Source of the DNA: Coniochaeta sp. PMI_546
Taxonomy: Eukaryota; Ascomycota; Sordariomycetes; Coniochaetales; Coniochaetaceae
DNA: 64,000 nt
Reading direction: 5' to 3'
NCBI GenBank assembly: GCA_021432605.1
Contig: MU271156.1
Span: 1-64,000 of the forward strand
Shown here piece after piece: positions 1 through 12,913 of the stretch. Numbering within the stretch: the stretch's first letter is position 1; every line of letters starts with the position of its first letter. The translations under genes were made by a program, and so were the position numbers. The notes beneath the pieces were generated by a model, which was given only the letters and a program-made list of their open reading frames with translations, did not search any database and was not told where the DNA came from.

Positions 1-93
1 ACCAGAGTGAAGACTGCTTGTTACACCTTAACTTACTTACCCTAAGTAACAGAACTCACCTTCTGATCCTTAGCCCGTCTTGGGATCGTTACA
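1..93 (-). repeat. Edge of an LTR, same family as 924-1315, inverted and not RIP-mutated
   Basis: Read on the minus strand, these bases match the first 93 bases of the LTRs at 924 and 7313, beginning TGTAACGATCC. All differences I see from those two copies are transitions of the RIP type, and this copy keeps ordinary CpA and TpG. The terminal dinucleotide is TG, as expected for an LTR end. The rest of the LTR, and any element attached to it, lies left of the window. It may be a younger insertion or solo LTR in older mutated DNA, since bases 94 onward are heavily mutated. Confidence 0.85.
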
Positions 94-923
94 ATATATT
101 ACGATCGACGTTTATTCGCGGTTTATTATCTAGTTTTACGTTGGTATTTTAGTTCGAATAGTACGGAACGTCTTTATATAATATATTATAGTTACGAAAA
201 TTCGAGGTTATATACCCTTTTACTTCCGATTAGATCTAGGTACCGAAACCTTCTTTTTCGTTATTATATACTATTATCTTTCGACGGCCGTAATTATAAA
301 AAGTCGGCGTTAACTTCGTTTAATACGATTTGTTAATAAATAAGGATATCAAATCGAACGCGACGTTATATTATAAGTTACTTTTTCGTATAATAATATT
401 TATTTTAATTAATTATAATTTATTAGGTACGAATAAGATTTCGATAAGCTTAACCGGTTATAAGTTTTACTATTCGATAACGAAGATTTTATTAAAAACG
501 ATTTTCTTCGAGAAGAACTATAAAACGTATAATAAGTTAATATAATACCGTTTGATATTAATTTAAACTAATTACCGGTAATCGATAATTAATTATTTCT
601 ATAATAACGTCGTTCGGTTTCTATTAATATTATCGATAATCGATAGCGACGTTTAATACGTTCTCCTTTATTCTTACGTTAGAAATCAATACCGCTTCCT
701 AACCGTCGAACTTAACCCCGTCCGAACTTAAAAAAACGTTATCGTACGAGGTTTAACCTTCGTATATAAAATATATCAAATTTAATACGGCGTAAACGTT
801 TAGTATTTCGTAATTACTTTATTTACGGGCGAAATATTAATAATATTAAGATCGAACGGTAATAGAGATCTTTATATTAAGATCGGGTATAGTTTTGGAA
901 AGTAAGGTTACTATTTGATAATA
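94..923. other. RIP-mutated DNA of unknown origin
   Basis: This stretch is AT-rich, has almost no CpA or TpG, and keeps many CpG, the pattern left by RIP. Short open frames exist (for example 330-545, plus strand) but look like chance frames in mutated DNA. I recognise no family. It is probably the left part of an older repeat into which the 924-7704 element inserted, because the target duplication TAATA ends at 923 and starts again at 7705. Confidence 0.6.
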
Positions 924-1315
924 TATAACGATCCTAAGACGGGCTAAGGATTAGAAGGTAAATTCTATTACTTAGGGTAAGTAAGTTAAGGTATAATAAG
1001 TAATCTTTATTCTAATATCGTTAAGATAAGTATCTTACTTAATAATAACCTCGATTGAATATTTAGATTGATTATTAGATAATTAAGAACTATCTATAGC
1101 GGAGTTTAGAAAGATTCTTTCCTATATACTTGTAAAGACTATGGTAATAGACGTATTAAACGTCTATCCGATCTATCGTAATAGATACGATCGATACCGA
1201 TCTTATTTATCAGTTACGTAACTTAAGGTCCCTAACCTATATATTACGATAAGCCTCGTATATATATTCCTTATCTATTAGCGGGGTACCTTCCGTCGCC
1301 TATAGGTTCGTAATA
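924..1315. repeat. Left LTR (3' LTR of the element)
   Basis: This is a direct repeat of 7313-7704, with the same length of 392 bases. Mismatches between the two look like RIP-type transitions. The ends read TATAACG and CGTAATA, consistent with an original TG...CA pair after mutation. It is flanked on the left by TAATA (919-923). Confidence 0.9.
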
Positions 1316-4300
1316 TTATCCCCCTCTTCCTTTGGCTATTGTCCCTAAGGCCTAGTACTTCTTATAAATAGTACTAATAGCCTATATAAGTTACGTCCGA
1401 AGGTTTCCCCTTTTTTATCGTTATTATATCTAACCGTAATATATAAAAGCAAAAGAAATCTTCCAAGTTATCGACTAACCGTAAAAACGCCTTGTTACGT
1501 ACTATCTTTAAATCTTTTATCGAGATACCCGAATATTCTTCCTACGAACGACTAAGTCTTACCTATCGCGCCTCGCTTAGTAATTCTTCGAGGTATTCCG
1601 AATATATTCGTAATAATCGTTTAAAATACGACGTATTTAGTCCTTCCAACGAGGATCTCGTAAGGATCGGCGATTAGTTCCGTCGCCTCGAAAAAGAAAT
1701 GGAAGCCGTCGAAATTACCTAACGAAAGACAAACGTTCGCGTATAACGTTTACGAAAACAAAAGAAAATATAATTCGAGAAAATAATACGTATTATCCGT
1801 AAAAGTATAACGAGTATAGAGGAATTAGAACGGGTCGAGAAAAAGGAAACCGATCGTAAAGTAACGAGAGTTACCGGGAATCGTCCGCCTTCTATTACGT
1901 CCTTTTCCTTTGATAACGACTTTATTTTAGGCTAAGACGTAGTTTACGGCGACGTAATATTATCCCTTTCGACTTTTAAGGTAATAATATTATTATAGTA
2001 CGGAACTTTTATAATAATTGCTAATAGTTCGTAAGATAAGCTTCCGGTTCCTACGTATTTTCCGAATCGTCGTAATTCTTCTATTTAACGTAATAAAAGT
2101 TTACGTTTCCTTCCTTTTTATACCTAAGGATCTTTTCTATTTCGTATTCTTATATTAGTTCGATTTTAATATTTATTATTAACTTCGCGTTCCTAGGTAT
2201 TAGTTCGAAAAGCGAGATATAAAATACTAGGTAAATACGTATATTCGTTAGTAGTTGGAATTTATAGTTCAAATCAAATAATTTTTTCTTGATCTTGAAC
2301 GGTCCGATTTTCTTCTAGTCTAATTTGTCGTTTGGTCGTTTTATTTTAATATTTCGTCGTACGAAGTAGATTTTATCTCCTTCTTATAAGGTTAGTCCTT
2401 TTAACCTTTTTTGGTTTACGTATCGTATTATTCGTAAGTTAAATAGTTTTATATGTCTACGAAGTCTCTTATAAAATAGTTTTATTTATTCCGCGGTATA
2501 TCTTACTTATAATAGCTCCGGATCCGACGGTATTGGTCCGTCTCCTAGTATTTCCCTTATAGTAGGCTTATAACCGTAATTGATAAAGAACGGTAAGTAT
2601 CCGTTTAACGTTTCGCTAAGTATATTATTATAAGCCTATTATACTATTAGTAACTACCTAACCTAATCATCTTGTTTTTTATTGATATATATCTTTAGAT
2701 ATTATTTAAAGGTCTAGTTCGTTCGTTTTATTTGCTTATTTGTCTACGGGTAAAACGATATCGACAACTTATATTTGACTCCGATTTATCGTATTAATAT
2801 CGTCTAGAACTTTAAAATAAATAACTTATTTCTATCGGTAACAAGCTATTTGGGTAGTTTATATTAGCTTATTACTACTTTCAAAAAGGCGTAGGTTATA
2901 TCTTCCGTTATATTTGTTTCCTTATACGGTATAAAGTACGCGTATTTGGAGAATTTATTTATAATTACCTATACGTTATCGTAAGTAACCCTAATTACGG
3001 GTTCCTTCGATATTAGTAGTTTGACGATAAAGTCTATCGTAACTATTTCCTATAGTTTCCCCGGTAGTTATATAGGTTGTAATAGCCCGTACGGCTTATA
3101 TCTATTTGACTTGGCTTTATTATACTTATCGTATTCGTTAATAACTTATTTAATTACCTTATCCAATCCCGGAAAGTCGTAAGTCCGCCGTACGCGTTCT
3201 TTAGTCTTATAGATTCCTTAGTATTTATATAACGGATATTTATAGAATTCCTTTACCAATTCTTTCTATAGTTTATCAGGTACGTATACCTTATTCCTAA
3301 ACTATAGTAAGTTATAATATGATAGAAGTATAAAGGTAATATCTTCTTTTGCTTTTTCCTTCCGATATTTCTTAATCCTTTCCGCCTATTATTTTTCGGG
3401 TTCTACGTTCTATATTATTCCGATTTATATATCGAGCTTAAGGTTTCTTTGTTAGTTAGTCCTAAGGAAGTTCGCCGAACGTATTTCCTTTTTTAGTCTT
3501 AGATCTTCTCGTCGATTAAGAACGTCCGTTCTATTATTTTTACTTCCTTTCCTATATATAATTTCGAAGTCGAAATCGGTAAGGAATTTATACTATCTGA
3601 TTTGTCGCTTATTAAGTTCTTTCGTAGAAATGAACGTAATAAGATTTTTGTAATCCGTTAAGATTTTTACTTTATATTTTATTCCTATAAGGTAATATTT
3701 CTATTCCTTAAACGCCTTAATAATAGCTATTAGTTCCTTATCTAATATATTATAGTTAAGTTCTAATCTATTTAGCTTTTTCGAGAAGAATGTTATTAGG
3801 TACAATCTCCCTTATTTATCCTTTTATCCTAACTAGTTTCCGAATACGAATTCCGACGTATCGGTTTCTATTTCGTAAAATTTCTCGGGATCCGTAATAA
3901 TTAATATTAGCTAGTTTAAGATCTTCTTCTTGAGTTTTTAGAACGCCTCTTCCTCTTTCGAAATCTATTCGAACCTTAAATCTTTCTTAGTAAAGTTGGT
4001 AAAAAGTATTACGATCTTATTATAATCCTTGATAAACTTCCGATAGAAGTTAGTAATCCTTAGAAAAGTTCGTATTCCCGTAACCGTTTCTAATACGGGC
4101 TATTCCTTAATAACTTTTAACTTATTTGGGTTTATTTCGAACTAGCTTAGTAATATAACGTAACCGAGAAATTTTATTTTTTGCTAGTAAAATTCGTATT
4201 TCTCGGGTTCGACTAATAAATTCGCGTCTTATAATACCTATAAGACGAGGTAGACGTGTTTCTTATATTATTCGAGGTCTTCCGAATAGATTAAGATATT

Positions 4301-7300
4301 ATCGAGGTACGCGACGACGAAATCGTCTAACTACTTTCGAAATACGTAGTTAATTATCTTTTGGAAAGAAGCCGGTACGTTAGCGAGCCCGAAAGGTATA
4401 ATATAATATTCGTATTATCCTAGCTTAGATCGTTATACCGTCTTCTATTTATTTCCTTCTTTAATTCGTATTAGGTTATATATTCTTTTAAGGTCTAGGG
4501 TAATAAACTATCGGGCTTTATATAGCCGATCTCTTAATTCGGATATAAAAGGTAGTAGTTTTCGATCTTTGATAATAATATTGTTAAGCTATCGATAGTC
4601 TATAACGAAACGTAACTTCCCGTTTTTCTTAAGTATAAATAGGATAGGGTATCCTACTAGTAATTATAATAGTCAAATATAACTTTTCTTTAGATTCTTA
4701 TCAATATATTCTCTTAACGTTTATAATTGTAAATCGTTAAAAGGGTAAATCTTATAAAATCCGGGTTCCTTACCTAGTTAAAAATTGATTTCGTAATCCT
4801 AACGGTTATATTTAGGTAGTCTTATCTCAAGCTCGGGTTTGAACAATTTATTATATCGATAGTATTCCTTTGGAATCGTTCGCGTCGATATAAACTAAGT
4901 TTCTATAATCGTTTCGTAGATTATTAAAGCTCTTCTAAAGTTACGTATAGGCTTTTCTTCGTAAAGTTTATTCTTTATAAAGGCTAACTCTCTTTTTAGC
5001 GTATCCTATTAAAATTAGCCTATTTTCCAATTAATTCGGGGATTATTCGTTCGTAGTTAAGGTATCCCTAATATTATACCGTACGATAAAATTTCCGTAA
5101 TATCGAACGTTATCTTTTGATTATAACTTTAGATAGTAATTTAAAAGGGCGTAGTCTTTATATTTACTAGTCCTTATCTATAATCGATAAGGTTTCTATT
5201 AATAGTTTTAAATCGGTAGGGTTCGTCTTTTTTTTTCTAAGGTAATCGTAATATATTAACGAGATTTGGCGAGATATAATTTCCTTATATTCCGTTATCT
5301 ATTATTACTTGGGTATTATTCCCTTATATATTAATCGTAATTCATAAGTATTCAATTCCCTCGGTCGTATATAAGGATCTTTCTATATTACGTCGATATA
5401 ATCCCTTTATAGTCGACGTTTATCGTTTTTTAACCGTTTTTCTAATCTTCGGAGCGAAATACCGTAATATTTAAGTTTATCCTTAGCCTTTGAAAAAGGT
5501 TCTAACGGTTCTCCGTTCTCCTCCTTTTCTATTTCCGGCTCGGGGCCTAGTAATCTATTTAAGCGTTTATTTATTTGGTCCGTTTCTTATACTAACTTTT
5601 CGACCTTTTTTTATATTTGTAACTTATAGCCCCGGTAATTCGCTAAGTACGTATTAACTTACGCGTTAATACGGTATTATTATATTTAGAACTCTTCGGT
5701 CGATTTTCTTCCCGTCGTAGTTTATATTACGATTTCTAATACCGAGTATCCTAATCGTCCCGTTTGTCTTACCGAGTTCTCGGGTAGGTAAATAGCTTAT
5801 ATTTGGTTCCTATTTTCGATTCTTCGTCTAGGTTCCGTTATTATTAAGAACTCTTATCCCGTTAGGTTAAGTTATAATTATATAGTTCCGGGCGGCGTTA
5901 GTAATAGGTATTATCCGTTCTTATATACTTCCTCGTATCTTTCGATATCTTTAAGTTTATAAAGGTAAAGTATCGGTTTAGTTATTAGTATTCGTACTAG
6001 TATCTATTTGTAATCTAGTTTTTCCTATATATATTAAATATAACGGTAGAAAACGTACGAATTCTACGAAATCTAGTTATAGTAGACCGAGTTAATATAA
6101 ACCGACTCGTAATCTTTATATAAAGGTATTCGTTTTTCTTCGATTTCGTCCTATTCTCGATCTAATAGGTTAACTAGATACGTTACGTCCGTAATATCGT
6201 ATCTTAATATTATTACTAAATCGACTTCTTTTCCCGGTAGTTTAAGAAATACCTTATATTGTTATTCTCTACGTATTATTACGATAGCGTAAGATTCTCT
6301 ATCCTTTGTTACCGCCTAAACTTTGTTTTCGGGGACTAGTTTCTAAGCTTTTTTAAATTATCGATATTTATTAGCGAAATATCCTTACTTACCGTAATTA
6401 AAATATTTCTTGTTTTTTTTAAAATTGTCCTTCCGGGTAACGTCCAATTTTATTAATCCAAAGTAATTATTATAGGCGGTAAACCTCTTTTGGCTAATAT
6501 TCGTAATATTATTATTATTAGACCGTCTTTATATAACTCCTTTTCGTTTCTTTTCCAACTATCGTTTATATAATCGATTATCGATTAGGATAGCTTATAT
6601 AACGTATTTATAGAGAGTTTTGGGCCTATCGGTCTTATTAAGTTCGTCCTTAACGTTATTACGAAGTCTTCCGTAGAATTAAATTATAAAAGCCGTTTCC
6701 CCTAAATCGAATTTCGTAAAAAAGCGTTTGAATTCGGCCGTATAGGTTCTTACCGATCCTTTTTACCTTAGGTTTATCAACTATCGTTCGGCCGTTCGTA
6801 TCTTATTAGGACTTCCGAATATCTCGCGGAATTTCTCTTAGAATTTATCGAGACTATTGAATAGTACTTTAGTTTCGGGTTTACGATCGTTAGTAATATT
6901 ATCTATCTAATCGCGTAACGTTAGTTCGTACTATTCCGTAACTCTTCCCCTTAATATTCTTATTACGTATATTACCTTTTCGTACTCGTAAACGAAAACC
7001 GCCTTATTAATCGAAAGGTACGTATTAGTTTGGGTAATAAAGGCTTATAACCTTTCGCGGTTCCCGTCGTAAGGTTCCGGCCGCGGGGCTTTGATCTTGG
7101 CCGTTCGTTCCGTAGTCTTAGGGTCGTTTTTAGGTTCCGCCGATCTAGATTTCAATTCTTTATATTCGTTCTTCAACTTTTCCAATTCAACTCCGAACTT
7201 AATAACCTACTAAATAAGTTCTTCTTTAGATATAGTTGTAACGGTTCCTTTTATCGATATAATTATTAGCTATTTGGTATAAGGTTAACTTACCGAATAG

Positions 7301-7312
7301 GAGTAATCAAAA

Positions 7313-7704
7313 TATAACGATCCTAAGACGGGTTAAGGATTAGAAGGTAAGTTTTATTATTTAGGGTAAGTAAGTTAAGGTATAACAAGTAGTTTTCATT
7401 CTAATATCGTTAAGATAAGTATCTTACTTAATAATAATCTCGATTGAATACTTAGATTGATTATTAGGTAATTAAGAATTATTTATAACGGAGTCTAAAG
7501 AAACTCTTTCCTATATACTTGTAAAGATTATAGTAATAGATATATTAGACGTCTATCCGATCTATCGTAATAAATACGATCGATACCGATCTTATCTATC
7601 AGTTACGTAACTTGAGGTCCCTGACTTATATATTACGATAAGCTTCGTATATATATTCCTTATCTATTGGCGGGGTACCTTCCGTCGCCTATAAGTTCGT
7701 AATA
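7313..7704. repeat. Right LTR (5' LTR of the element)
   Basis: This is a direct repeat of 924-1315, followed by the second copy of the TAATA target duplication at 7705-7709. Because the element is coded on the minus strand, this is its promoter-side LTR. It is mutated as heavily as the left copy, at partly different sites. Confidence 0.9.
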
Positions 7705-7709
7705 TAATA

Positions 7710-9690
7710 CTTGATATATAACTAATATTATCGATTATAAGAATATTTTCTTTATCTTAGCTATATTAGCTTGTTCGAAAAGGTAAAATAAATAGACCGT
7801 ATTATATTACTTTATATCTATATACTTATCTTTCGTATAAAGTTTACCAACTTTATAATATTATAAAATAATTATACGATCCGTAAATAAAAGGGAAAGG
7901 ACTATATAATAAATAACAAACCTTTTGTCTTTTATTATCTATATCTTATAGTAATAATCCCGGATTTTAAAATAATAGTCGAAAGCGAAAAATAATAGAA
8001 AGTATAGGTTATCGTCGAATAAAATAATATCGATTTGGAAGAATATTTACTAACGATAACGATATAGATTTACGATTTACTTATTCGATTATTCGGCGGT
8101 ATTTTTCAGATAGTTCCTATTGCCTAATTGATAACGCCGTATATTAATTAATATCGTAAGTTCCGGATCGAACTAGCGTATTACGTATACGAAAAGCGAG
8201 AATTATAGTTAGAAGAATACGGACGAGATATATTAAGTATTAATAATATCCGTATATTTTTTAATCGGTTCGGGATTAATATTGATATTAAAAACGATAT
8301 TATATTAGAATAAAAGAGAGATTAAAGCCAAACGAATATAATTTATCAAAGTAATAAAAATAAACTTATTATCAAATAAAAGAATTGAATATTATTAAAA
8401 CTTAAATATCGTTAGATAACCTTATACGGCTTCGTTTTTATATTATACGTCGAATATTTATTTCGAAAAGGATTTCGACTTTAAGATTATTAATATTCTT
8501 AACCGTTTGATTTCGGATATCTAACTTTTCGACTTTATCGTAATATTGATTATTTTCGAATATATTTATAAAAGACTTAGAAAAGTCGTCGTTTTCGAAA
8601 AGAAATTTGATATTGGTCGAAAGGTTTAGTTTTATTTTAACTAGTATCGATAAATAAAATTTAAGTTTAATCGGTTTCTCGTTATCGGATTTATTTTTAT
8701 ATATTTGTTCCTTTTTAATCAAAAGTTATATAGATAATTCGATATCGGATAATTCGTTTTCGTAATCGGACGCGGTACGATATTTCCTTTTAGCTTTTTT
8801 ATAAGGTAGTTTAGTTTTAGGTTTTTCGATAAGAAATTGTTCTTCGGTATTAAAGATAAGATAAAACTTATACGTATCGCAAGGGGTATTAGGACTAGTT
8901 AGATAAAACTCGTTTAGGATTTATTTAAATATAAACGATCTTAAAAGCCTTTGAATAGGAATAAAAGTATTGAATCTTCGTTAATTAATATTGACCGCCG
9001 TAATTATAAAGAATTTATAATTTTGGAAGTCCGGGTATTAGGTATAGACGCGGAATTGGAAAAGGATTTGGTTAGTAAAAACTTCGTACGACGAAAATTA
9101 AATTGTAAGCGGTAATTGTAAAGGTCCGATCGGTTGGAGTTTTTCGATCGATCTAAACTTCTCGAGTTTATACGTATCCTAATTAAATATATATACCGTT
9201 CTAAAGTAAAACGTTAGAAATATCGTAACTTTAGGCCGTTTTGGTAAAATCCGTATATTTTTAGAAGTTTCAATACGAGCTTATATTATAATATTCGTTA
9301 TTTTAATAAGGTTAATCTTACGTTTAGAAAGCTTTTAAAGAGGTACACGGGTTATACGATTAGTTAAGACGACGAATACTTAAGGAAGGCCGAGACGTAA
9401 ACAATTTGGCGAGTTTATAAGGTTAATAACCTTAGGCGGCGGGGAAGTTATCGTTAAAGTATAATACTTGGTTACTATTATAAAAGGATAAATAAAATCA
9501 GATAATTTTGTACGAGATCGATTAAATATATACGAGGATCTATAGGGTCTTAAGGTTTATAATTAGTATACCGTTTATTTATATATCGGTCTATATTAAT
9601 ATAATTAACGTTATATTATAAAGCCGTAGATCTATATTATAAAAGTATATACGCCCTTAGCCAATTGGTATAAGTATAGAGGTCGGATTT
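7710..9690. other. RIP-mutated DNA of unknown origin, right part of the repeat island
   Basis: The composition matches 94-923: AT-rich, CpA/TpG-poor, CpG kept. The longest open frame is 8438-8722 on the minus strand, rich in Lys, Asn and Ile, which is what mutated DNA of this composition gives. I recognise no protein family. The mutation pattern stops sharply near 9,690, and from there normal single-copy-like sequence leads into the first gene. This is probably the other half of the older repeat interrupted by the retrotransposon. Confidence 0.6.
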
Positions 9691-9888
9691 TCAATTGAGA
9701 AAGTGCTCGCTATCGGCCGCCATAGCTACTTTAACACCTGTACGACCTCGACTGTACTATCTCGGTCCAAATGCCCCAGAGGTTGATCGATATGATATCT
9801 GGAAGCCGTTTCGCCAAACAAGTCTCATGTACAGAACCAAAAAGATCTTTGCCATCGGTATAATTGCATCTTATGATACATTTACTTG

Positions 9889-12191
9889 ATGATGAAGCCG
9901 GTCTCGGACGAAAGGGCAGCCAAGCGAGGGAAAGTTCGCAAAGGAACACATAGTTGCTGGGAGTGCAGGCGTCGAAAAGTGAAATGCACCTTTGCATCGC
10001 CGAATGACATTATCTGCATCACATGCCACCGTCGAGGCACGAGATGTGTCAGTCAAACAGACTTTGACGTACCAAATAACAGTACGACACTTACGGGCTC
10101 AATAGCTGATGCTGATGATCAGCCAGCCAGCGTCGATGCTAGCAATACTGAACCACAACTGCGGGCCGATACCGTGATCTGTGCTCCATCTACTTCCTTT
10201 GCAGACTCTCCAACGCCAACGTTCACCTTGCAGAGCAGCTCAGCGGTCAGTTGCGAGCTCCTTTCTCGCAGCAGTATGCTAACCAAAGCACATTCCAGGA
10301 GCCAGTAGTGATTCACAGACATGAAAACCAGACCAGGCAGTCAGGACAGCTGCCCGTAATACCTGAACTATCGCCGGCGTCAGTTTCCACTTATATTCCC
10401 ATTGCAGAGACAAACACGCACCCCAATATTACACACGCCCTCCTTCGCGCCCTGCCTTCGCAGAAAGATATCGAAATTCTGCTTGGTAGCGTCACCGAAG
10501 TCTCCATGCTGTGCTGCCAGTCCAGCTATAAGTCTCGTGGGCCAGACGAAATGCCCAGAGAAGAAGTGGCAACACCCAACCTCCTGTATCCAGAAGCCCA
10601 TCCCATCCTGTTGGCAAGACAAATGTTGCTTTTTGCCGTGGCATTGCAGTCCCTCTCGCCAACTGAACCAGTCCCCGGCCTCACCAGACACCACCATGTT
10701 ATCATGGAAGAACTTGCAGAGTCAGCGATCAAGATGGTCAACGCTGATGACGGCTTACTTGGCACGCTAGAAGGTCTCGAAAACATCATCGTGGAAGGTC
10801 ACTATCACATAGATTGTGGCAACATCCGACGCGCCTGGATAACAATGCGTCGTGCTGTCATGGCTGCACAGCTGCTGGGACTACATCGTCCAGGTAGCTA
10901 TCGTTTCAAAATCATTGCCGAGCGAGGCGGTCTTAATCCTGAGGCTATGTGGAGCTCAATCGTCTTCATTGAGCGCATGTTGTCTCTTCTCTTAGGCCTG
11001 CCGACGAGTACCGGTGTTACCAGCTCTGCTACTCAGGGAGCAACTAGCTATTCTTCTCAAGGCTGCGGGCTTCCTACGGTGCTGATGAGCACAATAGCCA
11101 AGATTCTTGAACGAAACCAGATTCATGTGTCACAGCAAGCTCTTGATATCACCCGGGAAATAGATCGAGAACTAGTCAAGGCCATGGAACAATTGCCGTC
11201 CGCATTCTGGCGTCCACCAGATTTTGCAGGTATTGAGGCCAACTCGGTGGCTGCTTTTCTCGAAATCCGGCGAACCGCGGACCATATGTGCTACTACACT
11301 GTGGTGAATCAGCTTCATCTGCCATATATGCTCTGGCCAAGTCATTCCCCTCAGAGCATTTACTCCAGAATCGCTTGCGTCAGCGCTAGCCGCGAGATCT
11401 TGAGTCGAGAGATTGCAATGCGTACCTTCAACCCAATCACTCCTGGCAGTCGGATGGGCGACTTTATGGCGCTGATCGCCGGTATGACCCTGATGCTGGC
11501 ACACATTGTCAGCCACTGTCAAAGCGAGATGGAAAATTTGCTCCTGCATCAGCGATCAAGTGATCGGGCCATTGTTGAGCGAGCTCTGGAATGCATGAAA
11601 ACCATGTCTGAATTGCGCGATGATGTACTTGCTGCAAAATGTGGCATCCTGCTCAAGAATCTGTTGGCAGTCGAAGCAAATGCTGCGCAGGCGCAACGGT
11701 ACGATACGCGTGAGCTGCAGGAAGCAGATGGAGATCATGGCGACGACGATACCGTCTTGATCATCAATGTGCCATACCTTGGTGCTATCAAAATTGCCCG
11801 CAGAGGTACCATAACCATGACGCCTACCGGTAGACTGGGGCAGGAACGAGACCTCCATGAAGACGTCACTATCGGCGGCATAGGGTCTCTGCATGTCAAC
11901 AGCCCACATCTACCAGTTCCTAGTAATGTCGACGGCCCATCTGATGTTGCGGCTCCACGAACGGCAACTGCGCAGGCAATCCCAGCATCATCGACTCAAC
12001 ACGCAATGATTGCTGGCCAAGTCGGGTCAGGAGACACCGTCGCGCAGCAGGACCAGATGTTCCCTGACGCTGCTGCTAGCATGGATAGTTGGACTTTCCA
12101 AGGTTTCGACACGGCGTTCTTTGACGTGCTGATGCGAGAATCTAGAAACCAGCATCTGAACGACATCAGCGCTGCAGACTGGAATATTTAG
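9889..12191 (+). CDS. Zn2Cys6 fungal transcription factor with fungal-specific TF domain
   Basis: This is a nuclear DNA-binding regulator. Exon 1 is 9889-10245 and exon 2 is 10299-12191. The 53-base intron has donor GTCAGT, branch TGCTAAC and acceptor TTCCAG, and restores the frame, giving about 749 residues. The binuclear zinc cluster is near the N-terminus: Cys23, 26, 33, 43, 46 and 53 in the spacing C-x2-C-x6-C-x9-C-x2-C-x6-C, inside a basic stretch. The middle region around the RRAWITMRRAVMAAQLLGLH segment resembles the fungal-specific transcription factor domain. The tail is Ala/Ser-rich and low in complexity. A second ATG follows directly at 9892. The gene starts only 200 bases from the RIP island yet shows no RIP damage. 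The dehydrogenase downstream on the same strand is a possible target, by position only. Confidence 0.88.
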
Positions 12192-12913
12192 TACTTCCAC
12201 ATGGTGTTACGCTACTCCAGAAAGAACAAGACAGGAGTGATGTCCCCCTGCGCTCGGTCGATGGATACCCTGAAGTGTGCCAAAAATATGTTCGCAGCGG
12301 TGAAGGTTCGAGGTTTCAACCCGGTCTAGGATGTATTTATATGTACTTGTATGTAGTGTTCTTGGTATGAAAACCAGATTGAAGAACAGAGTACAGTAAT
12401 AAATAGTCACAAAGGGATAGCATTTACGGTTAAGGGAATTACTGTCACTTCCAACTGGTTGAAAGTTGTTTTGTGTTCCGTCCGCTTCTTGAGACTATCT
12501 TCACCCCCAGGGCTGCCCACCACCCTATGTACGAGAAGCCAAGAATGTGCCGAGCAATATCATATCCATATTCTTACCTGGTTTTGGGCTACCCCTTGGT
12601 GTCGAAGTATACGCGAGACGGCCGATACTTTTCGGCGTCCCATGCGCCGAGGCGCAAGCCAGGACCACATCTTCGGACGAAACATAAACATGGCAGTTGT
12701 ATCCCAGCGACGCTTCATGTCGGCCGAAATCACGATACGATGACCAATCGGCACGATTTGTTCGACTGATGTATCACATAGACTAGTGTGTGACGTGGTA
12801 CAGTATATAACCTGAGTTGTCTAGATCTGCGGGCAGGCTAGGTGATTCATTCTCGCTTCCTGCTTCTCTGCTTTTCTTCTTCGTCCCAAGGCTCTCTCAC
12901 ATCGTCAAACATC
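12192..12913. other. Intergenic: regulator 3' end and dehydrogenase promoter
   Basis: No gene is seen here. Short frames on both strands (around 12,460-12,770) lack features of a real protein. The last 130 bases hold the likely promoter of the dehydrogenase gene. Confidence 0.6.
12791..12810 (+). promoter_or_regulatory. Candidate promoter: TGACGTGG box and TATATAA
   Basis: TGACGTGG (12791-12798) resembles a CRE/G-box site bound by bZIP factors. TATATAA (12804-12810) lies about 100 bases before the ATG at 12914, a usual distance for a fungal TATA box. Assignment is by motif and position only. Confidence 0.4.

Larger units (their letters stand above)
924..7704 (-). mobile_element. Fossil Ty3/Gypsy LTR retrotransposon, heavily RIP-mutated
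   Basis: The element is about 6.8 kb, with 392-base LTRs at both ends and a perfect TAATA duplication at 919-923 and 7705-7709. Its coding strand is minus, so its 5' end is on the right. In order from right to left I see a gag region with a zinc-knuckle trace near 6,360-6,420, a protease to reverse transcriptase region with the YLD-type motif near 4,305-4,330, an RNase H region, an integrase region at roughly 2,450-3,450, and a GPF/Y-type integrase tail near 2,280-2,400, which points to chromovirus-like Gypsy elements. It is broken throughout by dense RIP; I see no usable reading frame of any length. The layout looks complete. RIP prevents dating by LTR divergence. Confidence 0.9.

Noticed and set aside
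330-8722. Short open frames inside the repeat island (such as 330-545, 1492-1677, 8438-8722)
   Set aside because: They match the Lys/Asn/Ile/Tyr-rich output expected from mutated AT-rich DNA and show no intact family domain.
9650-9710. tRNA-like string with an A-box (TAGCCAATTGG) at the edge of the RIP island
   Set aside because: No acceptor pairing, no B-box (GGTTCGA) at the right distance and no good anticodon stem. At most a relic of a tRNA-derived repeat.
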